Part shown: positions 8,245 to 18,239 of the stretch, one piece after another
Layout: every line of letters starts with the position of its first letter
How positions within the stretch are numbered: the stretch's first letter is position 1
Assembly: GCA_963814985.1 (NCBI GenBank)
Contig: CAWFFV010000045.1
Coordinates: 5,958 to 69,957 of the forward strand
From: CAWFFV01 sp963814985
GTDB lineage: Bacteria; Chloroflexota; Ktedonobacteria; Ktedonobacterales; Ktedonobacteraceae
DNA length: 64,000 nt
Direction of reading: 5' to 3'
Notes under the pieces: generated by a model
The model's database searches: none
Seen by the model: only the letters and a program-made list of their open reading frames with translations
What the model was told of the DNA's origin: nothing
Position numbers and translations under genes: made by a program

Positions 8245-8977
8245 CGATTCTCTCCTGCAGCATACGCAAGCTGCTAATAATCAAATATTTGGTGATCGTT
8301 TCTTAGAAGATACTTTTGCCATTTCTGATATTATTACATGAGCAAGATGCATTGTTATGCGCATCACCTACTATAGTAGCCCATCGATTTCCCTGTTGAC
8401 GCTTTCCACAGCGTTTGTTGTGCTCATCGGTTCCTCATTGACGCTTTCCACAGCGTTTGTTGTGCTCATCAGGCCCCAGGGCGATGCTTTCCCATCGTTT
8501 ACGAGCAATGAGTGTGCAGGAGAAAAGAGAAATTCTAGAAATGCTGCGTAGCGGGTGGAGCGGACAAAGGCGTCACCTGTCACGACAGAAAGCGCTGACT
8601 ATTCGCTTGTACCAGTACGTGCACACTCTCACAACGGTAACTGGCACTCCTGGATGACGCTTTCCGTGGTTACTCTTTTGCTCACGATTTGCCGATTTGA
8701 CGCTTTCTTTTCCTCATGATTGGGTTGTTGTATGCCTCATTGACGCTTTCCGCCCTCGTGTTGTGCTCTGGAGCCAGAACAGAACAACTAGTAGAAGGTA
8801 GAGTGCCATGCTATACTACAGGCAATTAACGTCAATAAGGATTGTTTCCATGAGTAGCAATGAGAACAATAAAGCGGAACGCCAACAGTGACGAGAACAA
8901 CTGTTTGGAAATTTCTCGAAGAGCAGTTCCGGTATAAGATATGTGCAGGGAGCAAGCTGAGACAGAGGAGAAACCCG
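8245..8977. other. Divergent intergenic region between lasso operon and SARP regulator
   Basis: This region should hold promoters for the lasso operon (leftward) and the SARP regulator (rightward). Its main content is the array of repeats at 8396-8773, listed separately. Small open frames across the repeats encode hydrophobic 14-residue repeats, but they lack ribosome sites and are taken as by-products. Confidence 0.5.
8396..8773. repeat. Phased direct repeats, about 43 bp register, core TTGACGCTTTCC
   Basis: A 33 bp unit beginning TTGACGCTTTCCACAGCGTT and ending GTTGTGCTCATC occurs twice without mismatch (8396-8428 and 8438-8470). Further copies diverge. Starts of the core GAYGCTTTC are at 8398, 8440, 8483, 8656, 8699 and 8742, that is spacings of 42, 43, 173, 43 and 43; 173 is four times 43, so register is kept across a degenerate middle. 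Within a unit, ACGCT-ttccac-AGCGT is an inverted repeat. It could be a multi-site operator for the adjacent SARP regulator, an iteron-like array or a decayed minisatellite. Confidence 0.7.
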
Positions 8978-11057
8978 ATGGGGCAATATCGAGAGCAGAA
9001 CGAGCCAACAGAACCGGACACCAGAACAGAAAGTATCCTACTACGGATCTATGTACTTGGTCCACTTCGTATCGAGTGGGTAGGACAGGCCACGCCCTTT
9101 CCACCAGAACGGCTGCAAGGGCGAGGTGCCGCTCCGGCGATCTCGTTGCTACGAGCATTATTGTGCCAGGAGCACCGCTTCGCACTCAAAGACTGGCTCA
9201 TGGAGCAGTTCTGGCCCGATACCCCGCACCGCAAGGCAGCCGAGCGCCTCGATGATGTGGCCTCTGGCTTGCGCTGCCTGTTGCGCCCACCAGAGAGCCA
9301 GGAGAAAATCCTGCATTACGTTTATGGAACCAATGGTAGTGGCAGCGGCTACCGGCTGGAAGGTTCTCCGCAAATCTGGGTCGATGCCGATGCGTTTAGC
9401 GGTTATGTCGAACAAGCTGCCCTCCTGGATCGCTTTGGCGATGATTCGCTCCCTTGTTGGGAGCAAGCCTACGAGCTGGCAAAGCGTGGCAGGTTTCTGA
9501 TTGAGGAACCCTATAGTGATTGGGCAAAGCAGCGCCGTGAAACATTAGAGGGACATTATCGGCAATGCATCCACCGGGTCACTGGCCTGCTGCGGCAAGC
9601 TGGGGCACACGAGCAAGCGATGCTGCGCCTGCGTACCTATTGGCAGCAGTATCCAGCCGATGAAGATGCCTTGCGTCCCCTCATGGAACTGCTCTGCGAG
9701 ATGGAACGCTATCAGGAGGCACAAACCTACTATAGCCAGGCCCAGGATGCGCTCCAGCGAGAGGGCCGCGAGCCGGATAGCCGTACCCAGGACGTGATGA
9801 CCTACATACACCTCAAGCAGGTCCAGCGGACACGCGAAAACAGGAACAAACAGGAACACTCTCAGCGCATGCCTTCTTCACAAGGGAGGATGCCATTACT
9901 CTCCTCAATGGGTACTTCGCGCACTGTAGCTGTACAAGAGTTTCCTCTTTCCACACCAGGATATACTAAGAAGGAAAAAGAATCTCTGGCTGTACGCGTG
10001 CAGACACTGCCCACGCAAGCATATAATAAGAAGCATATGGATCAGAAACGCCGTGAACTATTACATCTCCTAAGCAGTGCCGGAGCCGCACTCATCCTCC
10101 CTTTTCCTGATGTGGATTGGGAGCGAATACAGGAAGGGTTTGCAAACCCTTCCCGATTGGATGAGATCATGCTACATGATCTTGAGGCCATTAATCGTCA
10201 CTTTTGGAGTCTCTATCTGACCGCTTCGTCAAAATCTTCGGTCTTAGACGGAGTTTTGGGCCAGGTAAAAACGCTTTTTCACTTTCTGAGAGATTTCGCA
10301 TCCCTCTTCTATTCATCAGCGACTCTGCGCACTGTCTAGTGATCTAGCACAACTGGCTGGTGAGATCTTCTTTGATATGAGCGATAGCGACACAGCCCAG
10401 TCGTGTTATATGTTTGCCGCGGATGCGGCAAAGGAGGCCGGAGTCTACGATCTCTGGTCTGCTGCACTGGTGCGCCATGCGTTCCTACCCATGTATGACG
10501 AACGGTATGAGGATGCATACCACCTCCTCTATGAAGCACGAAAACTCTCAATCCGTGGAGAACGCTCACTTCCTACGCGCTTCTGGGTGGCGGCGGTTGA
10601 GGCAGAAGCACAGTCCGGTCTTGGCAATCTCTCAGCCTGTCAAGATGCACTAGAACGAGCCAACGGTGTACTGGAGATCAAGGCAACTCATCCAGCATGG
10701 ATACGCTTTGATGGCTCCCGGCTTCCAGCATTACGTGGCGCATGCTATGTACGCCTACAACAGCCAGACCTGGCAGAGCCTGCTCTACAAGAGGCATTGC
10801 GACAGGATCAATTCAGCAAACCATCCCGCAAGCGGGGAATGGTCCTCACCGACCTGGCAGCCACCGCCCTTCAGCGAGGAGATGTAGAGCATGGATGTGC
10901 TTATCTCAAAGAAGTAGTTAACATCATCGCACAAAGCTCATCCGGCTTCTTGCGTGAGGAAGTGCTCAAAATACGTCTCCAGCTCGAACCGTTTTCAACA
11001 TCAGCATCAGTCAAGTCACTAGATCAGCTTATTCACCATACAGAACTACTTGCATAA
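8978..11057 (+). pseudogene. SARP/BTAD-type transcriptional regulator (one frameshift)
   Basis: Start at 8978 is set by GAGGAG 7 bases upstream. The N-terminal part resembles an OmpR-like DNA-binding domain (LRIYVLGPLRIEWVGQ, HRFALKDWLMEQFWPDTPHR) and is followed by the bacterial transcriptional activation domain (PCWEQAYELAKRGRFLIEEP, ADEDALRPLMELLCEMERYQ). A low-complexity linker follows, then a helical TPR-like tail. The frame breaks near 10300: it stops at 10339, while the next frame continues (RLCALSSDLAQLAGEIFFDM) to 11057. A one-base change around the C3 run near 10303 would join both into about 690 residues. It faces away from the lasso operon across the repeat array and may control it and itself. 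Confidence 0.72.
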
Positions 11058-11204
11058 CCCATACACTGAAAAATACTATAAAGAGGAGAACACCAGTTAA
11101 ATCAAGAAGAAGCGGGACGCTCTTTTAGAAGAGCCTGGATTCAAGGCGTCAACAAACATTTTCCTGGTACACCCAAACCTGGTTATATAGCACCCTGGGA
11201 AGAG

Positions 11205-11516
11205 ATGCCCGAATGGGAACAGAAGGCGGCTATAGCCACATATGAGCAAGCAAAAGTATTCATCCTTGCTGGAGTGCACGAGGGACAGTTCATCAGCCAT
11301 CTCACGCAAGAGCAGGGTGGACGGTTGATATGTATTATTTGGACAGATCAGATGCGCACGCATTTTGGTAATACAAAGCCGTCCTATGTGAGTCCCTGGA
11401 AAGAACTGCCGGATTGGCAACAGAAGGTCGACATGGACATTTTCGAGACCATACAGGCAACAGTACTCCAGGAAATTGGCAGAGAAGGAACTATCTTCAC
11501 AGAGCTTGCTCAATGA
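11205..11516 (+). CDS. Hypothetical small protein with duplicated P-x-W motif
   Basis: 103 residues from the ATG at 11205, but homology-like sequence extends upstream in the same frame to 11097 (RSFRRAWIQGVNKHFPGTPK), where a strong ribosome site (AGAGGAG, 11082-11088) is followed by TTA instead of a start codon. A small mutation may have removed the original start. The protein contains an internal duplication: PGYIAPWEEMPEWEQKAAI... and PSYVSPWKELPDWQQKVDMD. No membrane segment or known catalytic motif is visible. It directly follows the SARP gene on the same strand. Function unknown. Confidence 0.5.
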   Translation: MPEWEQKAAIATYEQAKVFILAGVHEGQFISHLTQEQGGRLICIIWTDQMRTHFGNTKPSYVSPWKELPDWQQKVDMDIFETIQATVLQEIGREGTIFTELAQ

Positions 11517-11599
11517 TAGAAGAGCATTGTACGGTATTATAGACAATCGAAAAGTATACTGGTACCAAGAAAGAACTCAGGGATAAGAGATGTCGCGCC

Positions 11600-11850
11600 T
11601 GTCTGAATTTCAGGACACCAACCAGTACGTTTGAAGGGCGTAGAGAGAACCACGAGTTTGTTGACACGTTCTGGATGGCGAATAGCGATCTGCAGAGCCA
11701 CGGCACCACCAAGAGAGTAGCCAAAGAGGTTGGCTTTTTCGAGTCCGAGATGGGGGATGAGGCCGGAGATATCGTCAGCCATTTGTTCAAAACAGATGGG
11801 GCGATCAGTGATGGCTGTGCGTCCATGTCCATAAAGATCGACACCAATGA
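11600..11850 (-). pseudogene. Alpha/beta hydrolase fragment
   Basis: Minus-strand frame with VIGVDLYGHGRTAITDRPI, the nucleophile elbow NLFGYSLGGAVALQIAIRHP and VNKLVVLSTPFKRTGWCPE. These are the middle of an alpha/beta hydrolase; the N-terminal strand pair and the C-terminal cap with catalytic Asp/His are missing. Both ends are cut by unrelated sequence, so this is a remnant. Confidence 0.65.
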
Positions 11851-11877
11851 CATGATGATCGAGAAAAGGAACTCCTC

Positions 11878-11985
11878 AAGCTGGGACTCTCAGTGTGCAA
11901 AATCGCCACGATCCTTGGGTACAAGAACCGCTTCGCTCTCAACACCTACATCAACAAACGCAAGCTTCGTGAACAAAGCTCGTAG
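11878..11985 (+). pseudogene. Fragment of a helix-turn-helix protein
   Basis: A 35-residue in-frame tail (KLGLSVCKIATILGYKNRF, then ALNTYINKRKLREQSS) reads as a helix-turn-helix followed by a basic end. No N-terminal part or start codon is present. It lies against the hydrolase remnant, so the stretch 11517-12074 seems to be recombination debris. Confidence 0.35.
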
Positions 11986-12074
11986 CTTGGAAATGTTCGG
12001 ATTAAATTGAGCAAAATGGGCATAGTTATACAGACGGCGCTATGAGGACAACTCTTGCACCATCTGCTGAAGCG

Positions 12075-12992
12075 TTAGCTAAAAACGCGATGTATTGGCA
12101 GGAACAATTCGCCGGTCTGAGCAGCATGTCGGCGTTTCCGAAGCAGCAAGGCTCCCAGGTCGATTCTGCCCTCCAGCACTGCCATGAGGTCGCTTCCATC
12201 CATGAGAATCATGACGGGCCGGGTGGCTGTATGCAGGCCCACAGCGTTAGGCAAGTATCCGTTAATTGATAAAAACAAACCGAGCGTGTTGTCCAGCTTG
12301 CGCGAAATCTTGCCAGCGAAGGCGTCGAGTTCTTCGATCCCAACAAGTTCTTGTTGCCACTTGGCCTCAAGAAGGAAATCTGCCCTCTCGAAAGTGAAAG
12401 CTCCGTCGATCTGTTCACCTGTGATCTTGAAGGACGCACGCGGGTCCATGTCGAACAGCTCGAACAACTTCCGCAGGATCCGCTCAAGCGCGTAACCCCG
12501 TTGTTGTCGCACCGTAGAACCAATGAGTCCGTAGTACTCAGACCTGAGAGATTCCAGGACTTCTGACACCGCTCGTGTTTGAAGTCGCTTGTCGTGAGCA
12601 AGTTGGCGACGACGAGCTACGGCCTCTTGCTCATCGAGTATATCTTGATGTGCCTTGGTATACTCGCGTAGGGCCTTAACAGCGGCCTTCGCAGTTTTAG
12701 CCTTCTGCGCCCCTGCTTCGAGACGCTCCAGGTGCGTGAAGTCATCGATAGCAGCGACGTCAGACATGAGACGTATGAGAGTGTCTTGATGGCGCTCCTC
12801 ATCCCTCGCCAGGAATTCGACCAAACTTCCCACGACATTACGTTTATGGTCCTCCCAGTTCAACCAATTCACGACAATGGGATCACCAAGAGCCGACGTG
12901 AGGAAACTCTTCAGATCAGATTTGTACCAGTAGACCGTGCTCAAAGCTTCCTTGAGTGCATGAATTGCGGCTGGTGATATTCGCTTATCCAC
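12075..12992 (-). CDS. Restriction-endonuclease-like (PD-(D/E)XK) protein
   Basis: 305 residues. The N-terminal 100 residues form an alpha-helical domain (AIHALKEALSTVYWYKSDLK, VVNWLNWEDHKRNVVGSLV) common in proteins of this kind, then a charged coiled coil (about 100-145, EQEAVARRRQLAHDKRLQTR). The C-terminal domain has a nuclease core: RGYALERILRKLFELFDMD, then GEQIDGAFTFERADFLLEAK, giving D-(x)n-ExK with the typical Mrr-like spacing. It ends with GLFLSINGYLPNAVGL and MILMDGSDLMAVLEGRIDL. The catalytic residues seem present. It stands alone next to the NurA-HerA-Mre11-Rad50 operon. A role in defence against foreign DNA is inferred. Confidence 0.7.
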   Translation of the reverse strand: MDKRISPAAIHALKEALSTVYWYKSDLKSFLTSALGDPIVVNWLNWEDHKRNVVGSLVEFLARDEERHQDTLIRLMSDVAAIDDFTHLERLEAGAQKAKTAKAAVKALREYTKAHQDILDEQEAVARRRQLAHDKRLQTRAVSEVLESLRSEYYGLIGSTVRQQRGYALERILRKLFELFDMDPRASFKITGEQIDGAFTFERADFLLEAKWQQELVGIEELDAFAGKISRKLDNTLGLFLSINGYLPNAVGLHTATRPVMILMDGSDLMAVLEGRIDLGALLLRKRRHAAQTGELFLPIHRVFS

Positions 12993-13433
12993 TGTTGTTG
13001 CCTTTCACTCACAAAGTACTTCTATTTTATATAAAAATTTAACAGGTGATTCCTGTATAATTATTCGCATAATCTGCTCATTTTTGAAATCATAATTCAA
13101 ATAATGGTACCAGCATTGCCTCTTTAATCCTAAGTGTTTACAGTAGCTGGATTTGCTTGAAGGCTGGCTCGGTTATGGATTGGGACGTTCCCTTTCTTTA
13201 TTTAGCAGGAATTGATTCGGACCTCTTTCTGCCTGGAGAAGTCTTAGCGGGAAAAATGGCGGTAGAGTAGGGGCCGGTCGTCCCTTATGAGAGCACCTGT
13301 ACCTCTCTCACAAACCGAACGTGCAGTTGGATAGGCCGCCAGCGAGGCATCGCTTCCGATGCATTTCCAACGACCCCCCCGCCGAACGAGGCGTGATTCT
13401 ATGGTAGATCACGTTGAAAATATCCCAACTTAT
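12993..13433. other. Intergenic stretch, no gene seen
   Basis: AT-rich near 13010-13130, then a GC-richer part. A segment around 13265-13330 (minus strand: CACGTTCGGTTTGTGAGAGA) resembles the 3' end found near some group II intron or retroelement remnants, but no domain V core could be made out. No open frame with a ribosome site is present. Confidence 0.35.
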
Positions 13434-14045
13434 TTACTTTCTCTCAAAGAGCATTTCCCAGAGTCCTGTGATTTTGAGCCGCATCTCTACAGCTGCAGCA
13501 CTCATTCCATAGTGATATGCAATACTTTGGGCCGTTGCTCCTTGCCGCAATATTTGTAGAAGAGGCGCATAGGGCAAAAGTATGGCTAGTCCATAACTAT
13601 GTGCTTCCAATTCTTGCTCATCATTATAGCGAGATTGAGACATTCCTTCAGGAGAAACCGTAATGGCTCGATGATCGAATACGAGATGCCCAAACTCATG
13701 AGCGATAGTAAATGTACGGCGCGACAGACTATGTTCTGGATTGATCATGATCAAGTGATATCCATCTTTAATACAAAACGTTGCCCCTGACCAACAATCC
13801 TCAAATTCACCTTTAACAGGTCGTCCATAGTGTGCGGCATACTCAGCATGTGTTTCTAAAATTTTTTTCACATCGTGCAATTTGATCAATCGACGTGGAT
13901 CACATGGTTCTCCAAATCGGCAACCAAGAGTGCGTCTATCAGCAAGTGCCAGTTTTTCAATATCGCGCTGAAGCGGTATTCCAGGCAGATCATTGGAATA
14001 CCGTAATCTAATATCTTTCTTCATACCAGTCTTCCACAACTTCAC
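13434..14045 (-). CDS. ImmA/IrrE-family metallopeptidase
   Basis: 203 residues from a GTG at 14045, or 196 from the ATG at 14024. The zinc-binding HExxH motif is in RRTFTIAHEFGHLVFDHRAI, and the third ligand is probably in NDEQELEAHSYGLAILLPYA. The C-terminal part (ATAQSIAYHYGMSAAAVEMR) resembles the helix-turn-helix end often found in the family. Such peptidases cleave a paired XRE-type repressor after DNA damage or phage signals. The partner repressor lies immediately upstream (14056-14418), and both close the NurA-HerA-Mre11-Rad50 operon, so this peptidase probably governs its induction. Confidence 0.82.
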   Translation of the reverse strand: MKLWKTGMKKDIRLRYSNDLPGIPLQRDIEKLALADRRTLGCRFGEPCDPRRLIKLHDVKKILETHAEYAAHYGRPVKGEFEDCWSGATFCIKDGYHLIMINPEHSLSRRTFTIAHEFGHLVFDHRAITVSPEGMSQSRYNDEQELEAHSYGLAILLPYAPLLQILRQGATAQSIAYHYGMSAAAVEMRLKITGLWEMLFERK

Positions 14046-14055
14046 TCACAGACTA

Positions 14056-14418
14056 CTATTCTTGCAATGCTCTTTCATATGCCTCCCGTACCAGGGCAGC
14101 AATTCCTTCTGCCTGGTCACTAGTGAGATTCTTATCTGCTCGCAAAAAAGCGGCAATTTGCTCAGGAGTATGACCCGATGGGGTAATCTCATAAGCCAGC
14201 AATAATTGTCTCTCATCCTCAGCAGAAATATCCATAGCTTGACAAAGCGCACGTACAAGTTTTTGTGATGGTCGACGTTCACCGCTTTCTAACTGAGCGA
14301 TCATGCTTCGAGAAACATCCGCCTTCTTGGCCAATTCAGTCTGTGTAATATTGACTTTTTGACGGAGAGAAGCCAAAAGCTTCCCTCCTCGTGTATTTGA
14401 AGATTGCGAGATTGCCAT
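14056..14418 (-). CDS. XRE-family transcriptional regulator
   Basis: 120 residues. The N-terminal helix-turn-helix is clear: LLASLRQKVNITQTELAKKA, DVSRSMIAQLESGERRPSQK. The C-terminal 50 residues are helical and acidic. The start lies 3 bases after the rad50 stop, so it is translated with that operon. It is probably the autorepressor that acts at the palindrome at 21706-21753 and is removed by the adjacent ImmA/IrrE peptidase; the site assignment is inference. Confidence 0.85.
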   Translation of the reverse strand: MAISQSSNTRGGKLLASLRQKVNITQTELAKKADVSRSMIAQLESGERRPSQKLVRALCQAMDISAEDERQLLLAYEITPSGHTPEQIAAFLRADKNLTSDQAEGIAALVREAYERALQE

Positions 14419-14421
14419 TGT

Positions 14422-16967
14422 TTAGACCTCTATTCCCTCGGCCAAATCCATAGGAATTTTACCAGGAGAGACTGAGATAACTGTACTCATTTTACCGTCC
14501 ACTTTCTGTACGACCAAACCATTGGCTCGCCAACCCTGTTTTACAAAATCGAGATGCGTAATCATTATGATGTGCTCAAAGATACCGCGTCTCTGTACAT
14601 CAGCAAAGATACGTTGTACGGCATCACAACGTTCATCATCAAGAGATGAAAGGACTTCATCCAGAACTAAAAACTTCACTCTACCTGTTCTTGCAATCGC
14701 CTGTGCCTGCTCAGCTAAAGCAATTCTTAAACACAGGCCAACAAGGGCTTTTTCACCTCCAGACAAGCGACTGACCGGATAGGCAATATTACTAGCATCC
14801 AGGTACTGGAATTCATCTTTGTCAAATCTGACGCCTAGAATGGACTGGTCGGTGACAGCATGCATGAGCAGTCGTGTCGTACGTCTCATCACTTCTCCTG
14901 TGTTTGCCTCGAAAAAGTGCTTCTTGAAATCCTCTAAGTGCTCACGCAGTATTCTGTTTATAATATTCTGAACATCAGTACAAAATCGGTAATAGTGCGG
15001 TCTTTGTATCATTTCTAGGGCCTTTTTTACTTGCTGTAACTCTCCCTGTGTCTCTCGCAGGTCTAATTCAACTTGATCGGCGTTGATTGCGTATCGCGAT
15101 ATCTTCCTCTCGAAGTTGCTCCACAAGTTTTTTTGCAGCTTGGTAGCTTTCAGGATGATAACCAAGATCCGTCAGCTGCTCCAAAAAGCCTTCTTTTCTT
15201 GCTCAAGATCTTTTTGTTTCTGCGCTTTCTCGGCAAGACTGTCCCGGAAGAATGGTATCCGGTCATATTCATCTGCCTGAGCCTTTAATACTTTCAAGCT
15301 ATCAGCCAGTTCTTTTCGTTTCTCGTTTAGCTTTACTTCTTCCTGCGGATCTGGTGTACCTTCTTCCAATTCTAGCCACGCCTGCTGTCTCACAAAAAAA
15401 TCAGCATGAAGCTCCTCGTGCCGTTGAAGCAATGTGTCTCTGGTAGTGATTCCTTTTTTCAACGGCAGTAACTTTTTTTTGAATTCTGTTTACACTCATC
15501 CTCTGCCTCTAACTTTGCCAGGCCCCATTGTTTTTTCTGTTCATCGAGATGTTGTTTCTGCTGCTGTAATTCTTGATGTAAAGGAGGCCAAGTCTCGTTC
15601 AGCCAGGTCTTCAAGTGTTGAATACGATGTTCGGGTGTGTGCTCGGTGAAATGTTGATTACATGTAGGGCAACGAGCACTATCTGTTCCACTCGTCAGTT
15701 GCTCTAACGCCTGTTTGTTTTGTTCCATTTCATCTTCAAGCTCCCTGTGCTGCTTTTGCCAGGTTTCATACTCTGCAGCAGTGGGATCATTGTGGTATAA
15801 CGTATCTCTGCGCTTCCCGCATTGATTCTCCTGCTCTTTAGTCAGATATAACTCCTCATCAACCGTTGCCAGATCTGCTAATTTACCATCAAGAGCATCG
15901 AGTTGCCTTTGGGCCTGCATAAAGTCATCATAGCATTTCTTCACCAATGGTATACGTTCGAGGCGTTTTTCCAGATTATCCTTTTCTTTTTGCAATCGTA
16001 TATATTCAGCCGAGGCATCGGCACAGTGCTCTGCTTGATCTAGGACATCTTGAAGCTTTCGTAGATCCTGTTCGATTTGTGCAAGCTTCCCATCAACTCC
16101 AGCGATGTTCTTTTGTAGATCATGATGTTCTTTTTGCTTTTCTTCCTGCTGTTGGTATGTCTTATTTGCCTTCTCCATAGCAAGGAGATGATCGCTCTGC
16201 TGTTGCTGTAGGGTGAATAGATGAGCCTGTACAGCTAAAACAAGCAATTCAACATCGTGCTGTTTTTTCTGCTGATCAGAGATTGCTTGTTCTAGATGAG
16301 CCTGAAAGCTTTGCGTATATTGCACGCGGCTCTGGATAACACGCGCATTCTTGAAATTCTCAATGCATACTTGTGCCTCCTTATTAAGGAGCAACTCATT
16401 ATTGCAGATCATATTACCCTGGGCAATGACCTGACTTTTAGCAACCTCACTGTGTGCGATCTGCATATCTACAGCCTTAGCCAGTACCTCGAGCTGTAAA
16501 ATCTTCTCAATTAGAAGGTTCCGATCTCTGACCTTATATTCTACCAAGCCTGCAGTGTCACCCTGTAGCGCAATATAAGAGCATTCAAACTGAGCTCGAG
16601 TGAGTCCTCCCAATAATGCTGCTAAACATTCGTTAGCAGCTCTTCCACTAGAGGATCCTCTCATCACCTGAACTACTCCATTAACAGCCACCTCAGCGGC
16701 ACTGCCGTCCCGGATAATAGTGACAACCTGATCATCAATCAAAAGTTCACATTCTACATGTGGATTGCCTCTCGTTTTATCTGATCGTATCTCAGAGATA
16801 CCTGAGCCACGTTTTGTTCCAAACAGCGCAAAGAGAATTGCTTCGACCAATGTACTTTTGCCAACCCCGTTAGGTCCACTAATAATTGTCAACCCATCTT
16901 GAAAAGCAATCTCTTGTGGATCAATAAATCGGCGATATTTTTGTACTTTCAGCTTCAAGGTACTCAT
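14422..16967 (-). pseudogene. Rad50/SbcC-like ATPase (frameshifted)
   Basis: Partner of Mre11 in DNA end processing. The N-terminal part (16967-15459) has a Walker A GLTIISGPNGVGKSTLVE near residue 35, long coiled coils, and the zinc-hook CPTCNQHF. A middle part continues in another frame (15462-15172), and the C-terminal part (15165-14422) has the ABC signature SRLSGGEKALVGLCL and Walker B FLVLDEVLSSLDDERCDA. Breaks occur at an A8 run (T8 on the plus strand, 15473-15480), near 15185 and near 15085. Between the last two, a third frame carries GFLEQLTDLGYHPESYQAAK, so the coding sequence is continuous apart from single-base shifts. Start by GTG at 16976 is an alternative. The full product would be about 840 residues. 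Confidence 0.8.
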
Positions 16968-16976
16968 CTCAGTCAC

Positions 16977-18239
16977 TTACTCTCCTGCATGCGCCTGCTC
17001 TGCTAATAATGCAGCACGGGCATCTTCGATACGTTTTATACCCTGGTCACGATACCAGGTACATGCTACTGCATCTGGTTCTCTCTGCTCAATAAAATGC
17101 TGCCACTGGCTATCGAGCTTTGTTTCTGATACCAATTCATCGCTCTGTGTAAGCAAAAGCCGATGAATATCAGGGCGGATCTCACAACGTAACACCCGTT
17201 TACGCAGTTCCGCCAATTCAGTGAATTCAAGTTGCTCCCAGGTCTGGGGTAAACAATTATTTACATCCAATAGGACAAGTGATTCTGTCGGAAACCCCAC
17301 TTTTAGCCGCTGACGTAGTATCTCCATCAGAGATGGGGCATCAATATCAGAGGCATCAATGGGTACTAGACGTAACACCGGGCGAGCCTCATAAGGTGCA
17401 AAAGTTTGGACTACAGCAGGTATGCCGACTTCCAAATGTACATCTAGCCCTCCATGCTTCGCATATACATCATCTTCACGCGGAGGATAGAATGCTGCTT
17501 CCCCAAAATTGAGTGCCTCCAGACTACCAGAGTAAAAAGCTGGCACATCACTGAGGGGCTGATACCGATGCATATGCCAGTCACCTAGTGCTACATAATC
17601 CCAGCCACGCCGCAACAATTCAGCAGGAATAATAGCCGCTGTACGGTGTAAAGAGTTAAGATCATCCATACCAGCCACACGACCGTGGGAGATCAACACA
17701 TTGATATATCCTGGCAAAGGATGCACTCCTAAGAACTCCGTACCCGCCGCAACTGCTCTATAGGGTAAAGCATGAATAGCTAAGTGCATGAGTCTCTCTC
17801 GCTTCTGATCAGGAAGATGATCCCAACAATCACGAAAGACTTCATAGCTGCTACCATTAATAACATATGCTCCCAATTCTTTAAGAAAAGTCGTCGGGCT
17901 ACCAGTGTGTAGCACATTCGTTACTTCATGATTTCCATCAACAATCACCACACCAATCCCGTATTCAACCAACCTATGGACAAGTTTTGCAGCACGGCTG
18001 ATAGCACGGGGATATGGAGCGGGTCTGTGGAAAAGGTCCCCAGCAATTACTACAATATCTACAGGTGGTTGCTCATGTACAATCGCTTTGACTATGTTTG
18101 CAATAGCTCTCTCTATATCTACCTCTCTGACATAACGCCCTGGAGAATCTTTTTGCTCAGTAGCACCAAGAACAAGATTTGTCGGTCCTGTAAAGCCGAG
18201 ATGGATATCAGCAAGATGCAATAAACGAATTTGACCCAT
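16977..18239 (-). CDS. Mre11/SbcD-like DNA exonuclease
   Basis: 420 residues; the ATG overlaps the HerA stop (TAATG). The five phosphodiesterase motifs are all seen: LLHLADIHLGF, VVIAGDLFHRP, VVIVDGNHEV, VLISHGRV and YVALGDWHMHRYQ, which bind two metal ions. The protein processes DNA ends with Rad50. The C-terminal 150 residues form the capping domain and a Rad50-binding helical tail. It lies third in the NurA-HerA-Mre11-Rad50 order, directly before rad50, the standard arrangement in archaea. Confidence 0.88.
   Translation of the reverse strand: MGQIRLLHLADIHLGFTGPTNLVLGATEQKDSPGRYVREVDIERAIANIVKAIVHEQPPVDIVVIAGDLFHRPAPYPRAISRAAKLVHRLVEYGIGVVIVDGNHEVTNVLHTGSPTTFLKELGAYVINGSSYEVFRDCWDHLPDQKRERLMHLAIHALPYRAVAAGTEFLGVHPLPGYINVLISHGRVAGMDDLNSLHRTAAIIPAELLRRGWDYVALGDWHMHRYQPLSDVPAFYSGSLEALNFGEAAFYPPREDDVYAKHGGLDVHLEVGIPAVVQTFAPYEARPVLRLVPIDASDIDAPSLMEILRQRLKVGFPTESLVLLDVNNCLPQTWEQLEFTELAELRKRVLRCEIRPDIHRLLLTQSDELVSETKLDSQWQHFIEQREPDAVACTWYRDQGIKRIEDARAALLAEQAHAGE

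Noticed and set aside
8396..8470. Two exact 33 bp repeats resembling a CRISPR
   Set aside because: The spacer is 9 bp, other copies diverge, register runs on without unique spacers of normal size and no cas gene is near.
13265..13330. Sequence resembling the 3' end of a group II intron (minus strand CACGTTCGGTTTGTGAGAGA)
   Set aside because: No domain V core, no reverse transcriptase and no exon junction could be recognised; too weak to annotate.
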